A stretch of DNA of 64,000 nt from Rhodeus uyekii (GCA_037043235.1 JAWRVZ010000079.1:472001-536000); one strand, 5' to 3'. Shown: positions 40,822 to 54,200, counted from the first letter of the stretch. Notes: generated by a model not told the origin, from the letters alone. Numbers and translations are program-made.

Positions 40822-43800
40822 CGACAGATCGATCGCTTCGGACTATGGCTCTTCACAGCTTCATATTTAAAAAAAAAAGGGTATATGGCTCTCTCAGACA
40901 AAAAGGTTCCCGACCCCTGGTCTAGCTTATGAGTCGGCCGGACATGCTTCTCCTTTGAGGGTCCGAGCCCACTCCACTAGGAGCATGGCGGCATCCAAGG
41001 CTCTCCTCTCCGGAGTCTCCTTGCCTGACGTTTGTGCTGCGGCTGGCTGGTCCTCGCCGCACACATTCATGAGGTTCTACCAGCTAGACCTCGATGCCGC
41101 CCCGGGAACCAGGGTGCTCTCTCAGTGAGCTGGGACACACCCGGATGCTGACCTCGCTGAGGTGGCGTTGGCATAGCGTTCCCCTAGTGCTTCGACACAG
41201 CTCGAGTTCCCTGAAAGGGAACGTCTCGGGTTACTTATGTAACCCTGGTTCCCTGAGGGGAACGAGACGCTGTGTCTTGGCCTCAGCTCCGGGCGCATCC
41301 GGGCCCGCTTCAGGCATTCATGGCTGACGCGCCCCGGTTTCAGACGCGCTTTATGCTCTTCCTCATGACGTCACCGGCTGCGGCCGGCAGTGACGCATTC
41401 ACACGCGTTCGCTTCTCATTGGTTGCATAGATCTTCACGTGACTCACGCAAGGCTATTTCCCCTAGTGCTTCGACACAGCGTCTCGTTCCCCTCAGGGAA
41501 CCAGGGTTACATAAGTAACCCGAGACGTTTTCAGCTTATTTAGTTATCTAACAGTAGTTTTCAGGTACAGAAATTGAAAAAAGTAACATTGCATATAATC
41601 TTCACTGAATAAATTAAAAAGATGAATCATAATTCAAGTTACAAAATCTATTCGGTAAAAAGCAGTGAGTGATTTCCTCGTCTTTTATTGTTTTATTAAC
41701 ATTAAAAACACAGACAGCAGCAGGAATATTAAGCTGCTGTCACTTTAAGACTTAATGAACAGATCCAGTATACCGATACTGATGGACATGTGTTGTCTTT
41801 CTCGACTGTTTATGTTCATTTAAAGACAACCTAATATGATACTTGCCAAGATGGGCATAATTTTTGTGTGAATTTGTCCATTTAAGTGCAAGACTCAATA
41901 TTTGAGCGCTGTCTGAAACACGGTTTTCAGATGCGCACACTCTAATCATTATAGCACACAATTTTTCTTTTGTGCTTTCTTGTCCTTGAAAAATTGGCAC
42001 GATTTCAAGACTTAAATGAGTTTAGCTTAAACACAGATAACATTATGTGCTGTTCAGGTCTCAGCCGCGCTCACGCGCTATCATCAGCTTGGTGATGACA
42101 ACATAACTGACTGGTTATATTCAAGCATATGGCACTCGCACTGAACAAAGAGAGAGCCAGAATGCGTATCCATTGACAGAAAACTCAACACACCATATTA
42201 TAAATGCTTATGCATTGTTAGATTTGAGATCTCGAGTGTTTGCTGAACCACGGGGGAAGAACAGTTCGGCAATACATAGTAAAATAATAGTTCACTATTG
42301 AAATATTGTGATGTATCAGATCTTTCTAATAGTATTTACATATTAAGTGTTATTCAAATATTCTTTTAGATATATAGACTTATGTTTACATTCACGCCTA
42401 TCTCTGTGCTTCATTTCTGCTGCTCACTGATTAGAGGCTGAGCGTGATCCGGCCGTGTCTCACACATGTTGTCTAATTCATAGGTCCACGTGGCCAAGCT
42501 GTGGGGTCTGATATTGTGTTTCCTGTAAGGGAGGGGCACATGAGCGGATATGCTGGGGACTCACATGTCCGTCAGGTGGTCGGGCTGGATAGAGATGGAA
42601 TGTAATTGACATGCTGGGCTGAAAAGAGGCCTTTGACCCCAGAACTTGAGTAGGAGGGTGGAAACAAGTATGTCAAAGTGGGTAACAGATGTGTTGTGTA
42701 GGTGTGGGTTTATTTAATGAATTCAGATAGCCTGTGCAAAACTAAAAGTCGAGCTTGATAAGAAATGTAAACAGCTGAAATATCAATTGTAACTGCTCAA
42801 AAAATAAGCCACCATATATTGTGATAATGAAGGAATTTTTCATAATTATTCATATTTTTTTCATAGATGTTTTTCCTGTATCTTGAATTACGCATTGTGT
42901 TGTTTTGTGCTTTAGGATGAATGGACATGTTAAATGTATTTTTGTAAAAAAATATTATTATTATTATGGTGTCCATTCATGTCTAAATTATTTTTTTGAT
43001 TGCTGTCACGCCACTGTTTTTTTTATAGCATAGCACCAATAGATCTGATTTATGGCTAAGTACACAATAGTTATTTGCACTTGTGTTATAAAAAGAGACT
43101 GCAGGCTTGTGGCTTTTGAATGTGGATTAACTCAGAAAAAGTCGTTCCCTCCCAAGCATTCATCATGTTTCTGAGCTGCACAAAGGTGTTTGCCAACTCC
43201 CCAGCGTTGTAAAATATAATAGCCAGCCTGAATGTCTCTCGTGTTTATCTTTAAATCCCAAATGAACAATTTCACACCCTTTCCCTATATTCAATGTTAC
43301 CAATTTTCCTCTTTGTCAAGTCAATGTTTTGACCTTAATAACTGTGTGATTAAAGATAGCAGTGCATGAAAGTCATAATTCTGATGACTTGAATGCAACC
43401 TATTGTAATTCTGCACAGCAGGTGGATTTCACCAGCTGATCCTGCTCATTTCACACCCTTTATCTCACTTATTCCAATGAAGTCAGACATGAAAAGCGTT
43501 CATAAAAGGATAAAGGGCAACAACAGCTGGTGAAAAGAAGATTTGTTTCCCAACACATTATTAGAGCGCTGAGACCGTAGCTTGCTTCGTCACATGTTCT
43601 GCTCTTGAATGATATGTTACTCCTTCTTTTTCGTCATTCCAAAAAAGCCTGTGGCCTGAAGCTCTGTTGTGGCATCAATTGCGCAGCATATCAGCCCAGC
43701 CAAGAGTTAGACGTTATCTTGCTGCTTTTCTCTTTTAGAAAATTATCATGTGATGTCTGAGAATGAGATTAAGTCCTTCGGTTTTTTGGTTATAGTCCAT

Positions 43801-46800
43801 GTCTGTTAGCTTTACCAATAATGTAAAAGTTGATAATATTAACCACTACATATATATATGGATTTAAAATGAAATTAGACCAATTATCCTGTGCTAAAAC
43901 ATTTCTCAGTCAATGAGAATTTTTACGCTTAAAATATTCTCAAAATAACTTATTAAGTATCTCTTGGAAAACATGCTTTTGACTCATTGTGGACTTGTTG
44001 GTAAATAGTTTTATGCTAATAAAATGTAAAATGCACCACTATAAATGACTAAGAAACAAAACCCTTGAACTGTTTGCTAAACGTCTCAGGTTACGTATGT
44101 AACCATAGTTCCCTGAGAGGGAACGAGACGCTGCGTCTTTCGATCGCTTTGGGGAATACTTGGACAATGCCTCGCGAAGCACAATATGTAAACTTCCGTC
44201 GACCGAGTGTGAGTGACGGTCGCAGGTCGGTGACGTCACGAACCAGGTCATAAAGGGGCGACAGAACCCAGAGGCAGTAGCTTAGAGGTGTCTGAGCAAG
44301 CCCGGAAGGCGCAAGGAGCTGAGGCCAAAGACGCAGCGTCTCGTTCCCTCTCAGGGAACTATGGTTACATACGTAACCTGAGACGTTCCCTTTCAAGGGA
44401 ACTCGCGCTGCGTCTTTCGATCGCTTTGGGGAACGATATACCAACGCCACCTCAGTGACGAAGGCCGACGAGTGTCTCGTAGCTCACTACGAGAGGACCC
44501 GTGTTCCCGCAGCGGAGTTGAGGTCAAGCTGGTAAAACCTCAGAAAGGTATGCGGGGGAAGACCACCCCGCCGCATCACAAACATCAGATAAAAGACACA
44601 CTTGATATAAGGGCCTTAGAGGCAGCCTCGCTCCTAGAGGAGTGGGCACGGACCCTTAGAGGCGAAGGGGATCCGGCCGACTCGTAAGCCAGGGTGATAG
44701 CCTCAACTATCCACCTGCTTAAAGTAGGTTTGGATGCTGGGGCCCCACTAGGGGTCCCAAAGCAAACAAACACCTGGTCTGACTTACGCCAAGGGCAGAC
44801 CTGTGGACATAAGTGTCCAGTGCTCACACTGGACAGACCTTGTTTTTAAATTCCTGGTCCTGGTCACCAAAAGGGGGGAAGGCAGAAGGCCTGCAGTACA
44901 ATAGACCTGACCACATGAGTGGGCACTTTGAGCACGTAGCCTGGCCTGGGATGAAGGAAGGCTTTCACCATCCCAGGCGCAAACTCAAGGCAAGAGGGAG
45001 CTACAGAGAGCACCTGTAGATCCCTAACTCTTTTTAGCGATGTTATAGCTAATAAGAATAATGTCTTTAAAGTGAGGAACTTTAGGGGAACCTCATCCAA
45101 AGGTTCAAAGGTGCCTGGGACAACCCCTGGAGTACCAGGGATAAGTCCCAGGTAGGAACCTTGGTCTGTACTGCAAGCCTCAGCCTAATAGTACCACGGA
45201 GGAAGCGTGTGACGAGGGGGTCCCTGCCAATGGACATGCCACCCAGAGGTACGTGGTAAGCAGCCACGTAGACCTTCAGGGTGGACGGGGACAGCCCTGC
45301 AGTGAATTTATCCTGCAGGAACTCCAGCACTTTGCCAACGTGACAGGTAACTGGGTTCACCTGCTTTTCGCTACACCAAGAAGTGAAGAGTCTCCACTTC
45401 AGGGCATACAGCTTCCTCGTGGAGGGAGCTCTGGAGTGGAGGATGGTCTCAACAACCTCAGTTGACAGACCAGACTCTATGAGCTGGGCCTCCTCAGAGG
45501 CCAAGCCCACAGTTTCCACAGTTCTGGGCAGGGGAGACGCATCAAGCCCGCTGCCTGGGACAGAAAATCCTCCCTGGGATCTCCCGGGGGGCTCAGTCCA
45601 GAAGGGACACAAGATCCGCAAAACACACTCTGCCCGGACAACATGGAGCAAATAGTGTGAGACGGACCTTGTCTCGACGAACTCTCTCCAGAACTCCCAG
45701 GAGCAGAGCAATCGGGGAAAAGGCGTACAGACATAGCCTCGGCCATGTCTGAACCATGGCACCCGGCCCGAGCAGGGCTGGGTGCAAGAGTGAAAACCAC
45801 AGAGGGCAATGAGTCGATTCCTCGGACGCGAACAGGTCTAATTGTGCTCGGCCGAATCTCAACCAAATCTGCTCCACCACCTAGGGGTGGAGCCTCCAAA
45901 CCCCGGGCCTCGGCCCCTGCCTCGACAGGACGTCTGCTCCCACATTCTAGGTCCTAGGGATGTGAGCTGCCCGTAGATGGAGCAGTCTCCCTTAGGACCA
46001 AAGGAGGATCTGCCGCGCCAGTTTTATAATGGTCGCGAGCATAAACCTCCCTGATGATTTATATAGGAGACCACAGTGGTGCCGTCGGTCTGAGCAACCA
46101 CATGATGGCCCCTAAGGTCTGGGAGGATCGCCTAAAGCGCCCTCCAAGCAACCATCATCTCTAGCAGGATTATGTGCCAGGATAACTGGTGCTCATGACC
46201 TTCGGTGGAGCGGTCTCTCAAGGCCGCTCCCAGCCCGTAAGGGACGCATCCGACGATAGCATTACGCGTCGACAAGGAGCTCCCAATACAGGTACTCATG
46301 ACCTTGGGCGGCGCAGTCTCTCAAGACTGCTCCCCAGCCCGTAAGAGATACATCCGTCGATAGCAATACGCGTCGACAAGGAGCTCTCAATACGGGTCCA
46401 TGAGACAGAAACCAGGATTCCTTCCACACATCTAAGGCACGTAAGCCTCGCCGCGTGACCTTGATGGTGTGGAAAGGGTTGCCCCTCGGGGAAAACCCTC
46501 TGGTTCTGAGCCACCACTGTAACGACCTCGTACAGCAGCCCGAGCGGGGTAACGCAGGAAGCTGCTGTCTGAGAACCAGCACTCGTTGGAAGTGCTTTAC
46601 AGTGAGTGGCTGGCCTAGTTAAACTCTTTGACGGCTAACAGGACGGAAACGATGCGCACGGGGAAAAACCGTGCAGACATCATAACCGAAACCCAACAAC
46701 GCCGAGGAAGGTGGTCCTCTGGAGAGGAGAGAGCATACTCTTCTTTGCGTTTAGCCTCAACCCCAACACATTAAAGAGCGCGGGAACAACATCTCAATGT

Positions 46801-49800
46801 TGAACCTCTAGCTGTAGCGACTGGGTAGAAAAACCAGTCGTCAGTATAATCGAGAACTCTGATTCATTAGAGGTGCAGCGGGGTTAGCGCTGCGACCATG
46901 CATATGATGAACGTGCGAGGTGAAAGAGCTAGGCCAAATGGAAGCACTCGATATTGGTAAGCCTTCCCCCCAAAGGCGAACCTGACGTACTTCCTGTGTT
47001 GTGGAAGGATGGAATGAAAATATGCGTCCTTCAGGTCGATTTGACAGACCAGTCCTCGGACCTGATCTGTCACGATCTAGTTCAAAGTCAAAATTGATGA
47101 CGTGATTTAGAAGGCGCAAATTTAGGATGGGCCGCAATCCTCCATCCCTCTTGGGAACGATGAAGTAATGACTGTAAGCCTGACTTTCTGTCCGAGGGGG
47201 GTACATATTTTATGGCCCCTTGCCTCAACAGAGTGTCTACTTCCTGTTCCGTGACCAGAGCCTGCTCAGGGTCCACCACGGTGGGTAGAACCCTGCTAAA
47301 AGAAAATAATATGTATATATATATATATATTGCAGGACCCAATGAGAAACTTCTGGTAGGCATGAGATGCGACCAGAAATTCTAATGAGGGAACCAGCCT
47401 CTCAAGGCTGGCCTCTGGTGCTTGAGTGGCAGACGCTCCAGGGCCCGGTTTTCAGGGGTACGCCTGGAGTGAATGCTCTAGGACCCTCCTTGGAGGGGGC
47501 GATCTCCTCAGAGCAACCAGACTCACGGGTGGCAGCTGAGGAGGGACGCCTGTGCGAGGTCTGGCACCGTAGCGCCAGGACCTCTTTGATGTAGCCTCTT
47601 TTGATGTTCTTGGCGAGGATGACGGTCCTCAGATCCGTCCTCTTGCCAGAGGGTTGAGGCTGGGAGTGCCGGCCCGACCCCCCGGGTTTCTGGAGGGGTT
47701 AGCGGGTTGCGACGCTGTGCCTCAGAGCGGCCCATTGTGAGGAGCTCTGGGGCTGTGGCTGGCTCACAGCCCCTAATTTCAGAGCAACGAGGCAGCAGCA
47801 CACTGAACGCCACCTGCTGCTAGCAGCCTCCTAGAACTTATCGACGACCGTCTCAACTGTGTCGCCGAAAAAGCCCAGAAGACGAGAGAGGGGCGTCCAG
47901 TAGGAACTTATTTCCTTATCTTTAAAGGTTTGAGCCGCAGATGCCTCTTTTATAAATATAATATATATATATATTTATATACACACATATAAGGATAGAT
48001 TTATATAATGAAATATATATATGTATGCTCTCATCGAGGTCCCCCAATAACCCTGTTTACATTTCACTGACAGCTGTATATTGTATGTAACTGTATGTGA
48101 AAATAAAATTCTTGAATCTTATATGCTCGACTGCCCAGGAGAGTAGAAATAATCCTCACGGGTTTATAGAGCAGTGTAGGGTTTTTTTTTTTTTTTTATT
48201 GCATCAATACTGATTGAGAGAGGTAGCTCGCAAGCGCCTCCTCAGTCTCAGGATCGATCATTTTATATATCACGGGGGGTGACTCGCGCTAACAGGACGC
48301 GTTCATCTAATTATTTATTTTCTTAGGAGGAACGCTTCTTTGCCGGCAATAAATAGTCAACATGGCGCGAGTCACTTCCTCGAAAAACTCGTCATACTGG
48401 AGAGAAAAGTGGCGAATATTCTCTCATCATTAAATGCTGACAATGTCAAAACTTCTCAGAGATAGATCATTGCAGTGTCTGTGCTATATGTAACAGCCCT
48501 CGGGCTGCACGGGCACTGGATCTGCCGGGAAAGGGCTGAGATAGAGCAGGGCTCGTCTCACACCCCGCCGTCTGATCCATTCGCGAATCCCAGGACCCAT
48601 ATCACCGCATATCCTTGACTACAGCGGGACTTGAGCCCTGGGCAGCGCGAGCCGAGCCTGTACGGACTCAGTGTCAAAGACCGCCAGGCGGGAGCGGAGC
48701 ATCTGTATGCATGCTCTGCTCCCACGCACACACATAGTAAGTGCGCGTTCCCACCCGAAATGTAGTGAAGGCAGGAATACGCGCACTACACAGATGTTTG
48801 ATTCGCCATTTGGAATTTGGAGAGCCCTTTTCTTTTAAACTAGTCTAGGGAACTCAAACAACCAGCGCGACAACACAACACACTCTCACACTTGTGCTTG
48901 CGAAGACAAAACAAGCTACTGCCTCTGGGTTCTGTCGCCCCTTTATGACCTGGTTCGTGACGTCACCGACCTGCGACCGTCACTCACACTCGGTCGACGG
49001 AAGTTTACATATTGTGCTTCGCGAGGCATTGTCCAAGTATTCCCCAAAGCGATCGAAAGACGCAGCGCGAGTTCCCTTGAAAGGGAACACAAATTTCTTG
49101 CTTGAGTTGATTTCCTGTTGAAACATGCGATTCTCTTTTTTTATCTAGATAATAGCATTTCGTTTACATCACAAACTCTACAAATCTCCCATTTTGATTT
49201 AACTTCAAATAGTTCAACAGTTTGTCCCTGTTTCATGTCAGGAAATGCCTCACTTCCCCTGTGAATCTTGCATGATAAAGAAGCCTTGAATGATGTCATC
49301 ACTTTCCATACATGCTTAACAGGCCACTAAGACAGAAACCATGTTTTCTGCTGATTTAGCCAGGTTTTGGATTCTATATTGCAAACTGACCTTTCAAACA
49401 AAGGTGTGGTCCTTTCATCGCAAGTGATGGTAAGCTTCCCTTCAAAGAAAAGAAGTAGGGCGAATTCTGCAACTATGAACATATTGTCTTATTCCAACAA
49501 TAGTAAATGCAGTAGATGATAATTAGCTTGGTGAGTCACTTCTAAAAATCGCCATCTGTATGTATAGATGGTTCAGCAGTGCAACATTCCTCCTCACTGC
49601 AACTTCCTCTGGCAGTGGTTTAGTTCTCAGACCCAGGATGCTGTATTTCATAGGAAAGTATCAGCAGGTATTGTGGTGCGATCAGCTGTGAGATTGAGAA
49701 CAGATGCTTTGTCTGGTTCCGGAATGCCAACATTAACTTTCACGGTATACTCCATATTCATACTTATGTGATCTTGGAGATTATTACACATGACCTTCAG

Positions 49801-51179
49801 GGGGGAAAAAAAATTATTCAGCAAGAACGCATTAAATTGATCAAAAGTGACAGTAAAGACATTCATAATTTTACAATTTCTGTTAAAAAAACACCAATAA
49901 TAAGTGATAATATCTGGGTGTAACAGTCACATCATACTCCTCCTGTGTGTCCCTCCCGTGTTTCCGTAGTCACCCATGTAATCATACCACCTGTTTGTTA
50001 TTATCCTGCCTACTTATACCGTCTTGTCTCCCATTGTCTTTGTCTATTGTTAACGTTTCCTGTGCTAAGTGTGTGGATGTACTGCTTCCGAGTTTTGCAC
50101 CCCCGTGTGCCTTTTGAGTTCTGTTATTAAAGTGTTTTCGGTTTACTTCAGTGTTCTCCTCATTTCTCCGCATCGCACGCCTGCATCTACTGTGACACTG
50201 GGCAGCAAATCAGCATTATTTTTAATTGTAATAATATTTTACAATATTATTATTATTATTATTATTGTATTATTGATCAAATAAATATAACCTTGGTGAG
50301 CATAAGAGACCACAAAAAAAAAATATTCCAAACTTTAGGTCAGTAGTGTAGATCTAAAGTTTTTTTCTGTATCTAATGTGTACACATAATATCACCAAAT
50401 TGTATCTTTTGGATTTGCAAACAGGGCTTTAAAGTTGTTGGTTACATGAAACCTTTCCACCTGTTTGTACTTTAAACAAACCACAGCTCTGCCCAGCCCT
50501 TTTAGCTTAATGTCAGCAAGACCTGGTAAATCAGACACCAAGCACAGTGAAATGGTGTTCTTGTGACATGTTTTCTGTCCCATTTAGTGATAAAACACTG
50601 CCTTTAAGACCGTTTATGAAAGAGAGATGTGAGATTACTGGCAGCACGTCTAGCCTTAAGTATTTTTCAGACGGACACAGTAACAGTGTTTGTGAGCTGG
50701 AAAGTGTAATACGCTCAATGTTTTTTTACTTCAGCATCTAATTGTCTGTGTGTACGCGTGTGTGTCGCCACTCTTTATGCAAATATTGTTAAAAAATTTG
50801 TTAAAGATTTTGTAAGTCAATTGTTTGGATAACGCAGTGCAACATGCCAAATGGTGCAGAGATCATTTTTGGCCAGGCTGTCGTACAAATTAATAATGAA
50901 CACATGCAAAAAATGAAAGAAGACCAACAAAATATTGGAAACAGATTGTTTGTCAGTGTATGCTTTTTTGTGTTTATTTTTTATTTTACTTTTAGCTGTA
51001 GTTTGCCTTTTTTTGTCAAATCAATTTGTCAGATAAATACTTTAACCAAGTTTAGTGATTTGCTCTTGCCTCACAATAAAAATCTAAAATATTTTCATCA
51101 ATTTTTGATGGCTTAATTGAATTTTTAGTGTCATTAAAAACAAATATCCCCACCGAACTTTTTTTTTTTTTACCACTAT

Positions 51180-51218
<39 letters not shown>

Positions 51219-54200
51219 AAAGTTGCTGAACGTTTTCACTCAATATTCACTAATGAATAATTTACTATCAAACTATCTGTTCATAGTAGAATTTGGAGAT
51301 GAGTTAATTATTACTATGAGAAAAGTGAATTATTGGAATAGGTTACTGATTATTGCAGATAATTTCAAAATGTCCAAATGTAGTATATTGAATAGTATAT
51401 TTAAAATGAACTGAGGTTAGTCACTTTATATTTCAATCAGATTGTGTTTTCTTGTTAAATTGGACCGTTTTTGACAATGGCTGTACGTCCCAAGTCAAAC
51501 GAATGCAAAATTAGGTTAGGACTTCAACACTCTAAATCACGAGAAGAGTCTTGGCTGAACCAGATGGAAGAAGTTTTATTGGCTTTTTGCATTTGGCCCC
51601 TACACTGTGTTATTCTTTTCTTTATATGAAAGTCTCTTCAACCTCTCTGAAAATGCGTCATAATTTACAGTATCGCCTGACATGGACATTGTCCAGATAT
51701 CATGTGTCAGTGAGAAGCCAATGGGATTAGCTACAGGTGAATGTAGGATATTCATAGATTCACTATTGATGCTTTGTTATCACACATAAATCTGTTGCTG
51801 TTGGAAGGGAGTCAGGGCTGGATCCCGTCTGTCTGTACCTCTGTTGGTATATTAGTTTCTTCCTATTTCCTTGTGTCTCTTTGAGTACAGCTTGAAGAAT
51901 TTTTATCTTCCTGAAGACGTTGTGATGTGTTGGTTCCATATTTGCGCTGTATGGGAAGTAAAGTCTCATCTGGTCACGCGTCATGCTACAGATATGTTAG
52001 CCTGTATGAATGAGATAACACAAGCAAAATAGGCTATAAATATCATTTTCATTGTTGCTTAACCATTAATATAACACTCCTTTCCTCACCACTGAAAAAA
52101 TTCTTTACTTAGTGTCTGTAGCACTGCGTATTATGTAGTGATATTTTTCTAGATTACATCAGATCAGGCGTTGTCATACTCTGATCGCTTGTTTACAGTA
52201 ACTCAAGTATTTTAGTACTTGATAGTGTTGCAAATCCAGACAATTCAGAGTCAGAGGAACAAGACTGTTGTATATCTGGATCTCTAACATTGTATAACTT
52301 TCGCAATGAGCATTATGTTTTCAAATTTAGAATAATGAGAACGGACAACCAAGATACAAACAGAGGATTAAAAAGAAGGGGGGAGGGAGGGGGTCAAGCT
52401 CAAAATGGTTAAACACTAAGCTTCTAATTGTCTTAACCACAAATTACTGGTCAGGAAATTAGCAAGCTTTAAGCAAATGCACTTTAAAGCCCATTTCTGT
52501 CTCAGAATGAGTATTAAGTCTTTGGCAGAACATGGGAACATTTTTTTGGAGTGACGAATCACGATGAAACTTGGAAACTTGGTTGAAACTTGGGTCGTTG
52601 AAGAGCGATCCAGAGCGATGTATTAGACAATCTGCTGAGAAATGTAATAATAACTGCATCTCTACCACAGTAAAGCATTGAGGAAGAGACTGTGTCATTG
52701 TAAGGGAGCCTTTTTGGCTGCTGCTATTGGTGAAATACTTCCATTTAATGTTTTGGACTAGCAGGAGAATATTTCGCAGAGTGGCTTCCCACAATTGGAA
52801 GCTTCAGAGTGCTTCCCACAATTGAAAATGTCTCTAAAGAGGGATCATGAGATGTTATTAAGACAATGCTCCTGAAAAAATTGCAAAGACAACCAAGAAG
52901 TGGCTTGAGAACAATTTCATCAGGCTTTGTCAATAATGTCGTCATGTTTTGCCAACTTCCTCAGAGTCCGGATTTGAACCCTATAGTGAATATCTGGTCT
53001 AACATTAAACTCAAATGAACTGGGAGAAATGTTTCAACTACTCACAAACTGTTTGAAGGCATTGATATTGAGTAATGGAACAACACTTGCTCTTCTTCCT
53101 GTAAAAAGCTGTCTGCAAGTTGGGAAAGGCCATTCTGTGCTAAGTTATTATATCTACAGTATTTGTGCAATTCTTGCTAGTTTTCTGATCAGTGATTTGC
53201 CATTAAAGAGAATATTGAAAGACCTCTAAATATTTTACCATTTTTGCCTAGGCCAATATTTTGGGAAGGAAATGAAACAAGAAAATGATCAACTCAACTA
53301 CAAACAGGTGTGTAACTCAAATCAGTAACCTAGGCAACTAACAAGGAAATCAGGCTGGCAGATCATTTGTTTTCTCATTTTCTCTGAAAACACTTTAATT
53401 TATCACATAATCGATTTGATCTGTGCATGAGCGGGTGTGAAACGTCCCTTTCTACTGATTGTTCAACCAAACATTAAACCTGTCATCAACTGTTTATCAG
53501 TTCCACACAACAGAATTTTTTTAATGTTTCTTAAGGCATTTACCAAATATTGGGAAAATATTCCACCTCTTTCTCATTAAACAACCAGACTAATGGCTTG
53601 ACACAAACCATCCTAGAACAAATCATTAGAGTGAGTGATTCAATGACCAACTAGATTTTTATTCCTGAATGAATCAACATTTTTCATTAACACATTAACT
53701 TATTTCATGAGACAAGTGTTGTTTAATTATGTCCTTGATTTCAAATATCTTTATTCAAAATGTAATGTTTATATACACACATACATATATAAATCCGTTA
53801 GAAGCCAAAATTCTGTGGAAATCATGGTTTTTGTGTTTCAGTCAGATTGGATTATATCAGATGAGAACAATTTTTACAAATATTAGTTTACAAGTTTTAC
53901 TTCATTCAGTATGCACTACAATTACAGCATGCAATAAAATTCAACTGTGCAAACTTGTCCTTAGATGCATGCATACAATTTCCACACGCCCCCACACATT
54001 CAAACACATGCAGTCTCCCTGCAGTAGTGTTTGTTCTCTCATACACACACACCCTGCAGTCCTCTGTACGGTTCACACATTCATTCTGTCTTTTGCAGGG
54101 GCACGACTGCTCGCTGTTTTGTTTCTGTATAATAACACAACAGCAGCTGTCTTTAATTGAGGGTGAGAGTTCACATTTAAATCTATTACCCAATTAGAAC

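Larger units (their letters stand above)
40553..40919. mobile_element. Non-autonomous hAT element inside the DIRS recombinase
   Basis: 367 bp with 15-bp perfect inverted ends (CAGGGGTCGGGAACC / GGTTCCCGACCCCTG) and a perfect 8-bp target duplication GTCTAGCT (40545-40552, 40920-40927), the hAT signature. Subterminal TATGGCTC motifs repeat at both ends. The interior has three tandem copies of a 47-bp GC-rich unit starting at 40644, 40691 and 40738, then a run of 36 C. No transposase. Confidence 0.95.
39700..41128 (+). pseudogene. DIRS element 1 tyrosine recombinase (ORF3), split by a hAT insertion
   Basis: Begins in a frame overlapping the end of ORF2. The N-terminal SAM-like part reads APSTRKLYALKWKLF; the first catalytic Arg lies in LLLAITSLKRVGDLQ. 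At 40552 the frame runs into a 367-bp hAT element. After it the frame resumes with VRAHSTR (HxxR catalytic pair) and HTFMRFYQLD (nucleophile Tyr), ending at TGA 41126-41128. Removing the insert and one 8-bp duplication restores a continuous frame, so the gene was intact before the hit. The first Arg is now separated from the other catalytic residues, so the protein should be inactive. Confidence 0.88.
35992..41529 (+). mobile_element. DIRS-type tyrosine-recombinase retrotransposon, element 1
   Basis: About 5.5 kb on the + strand, the same sense as wnk4. Order: terminal repeat, gag-like ORF (36191-37705), RT/RNase H ORF (37761-39752), overlapping tyrosine recombinase frame (about 39700-41128, interrupted), internal complementary region (41181-41276), inverted terminal repeat. 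Terminal repeats at 36013-36169 and 41323-41479 are reverse complements over 157 bp with no difference seen. No LTRs, integrase or target duplication, as expected for DIRS. Both ends abut TT/GTT, fitting recombinase-mediated insertion of a circle. Confidence 0.92.
44080..49088 (-). mobile_element. DIRS-type retrotransposon, element 2 (decayed, minus strand)
   Basis: About 5.0 kb, opposite to element 1 and to wnk4. Terminal repeats 44129-44283 and 48913-49067 (155 bp) look identical as reverse complements, and an internal complementary region lies at 44330-44434. The interior on the minus strand holds recombinase, RNase H, RT and gag remnants with frameshifts, stops and deletions. Terminal sequences differ from element 1, so it is another DIRS subfamily. 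The outer ends carry GTT (AAC on +) at both junctions. Confidence 0.9.
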
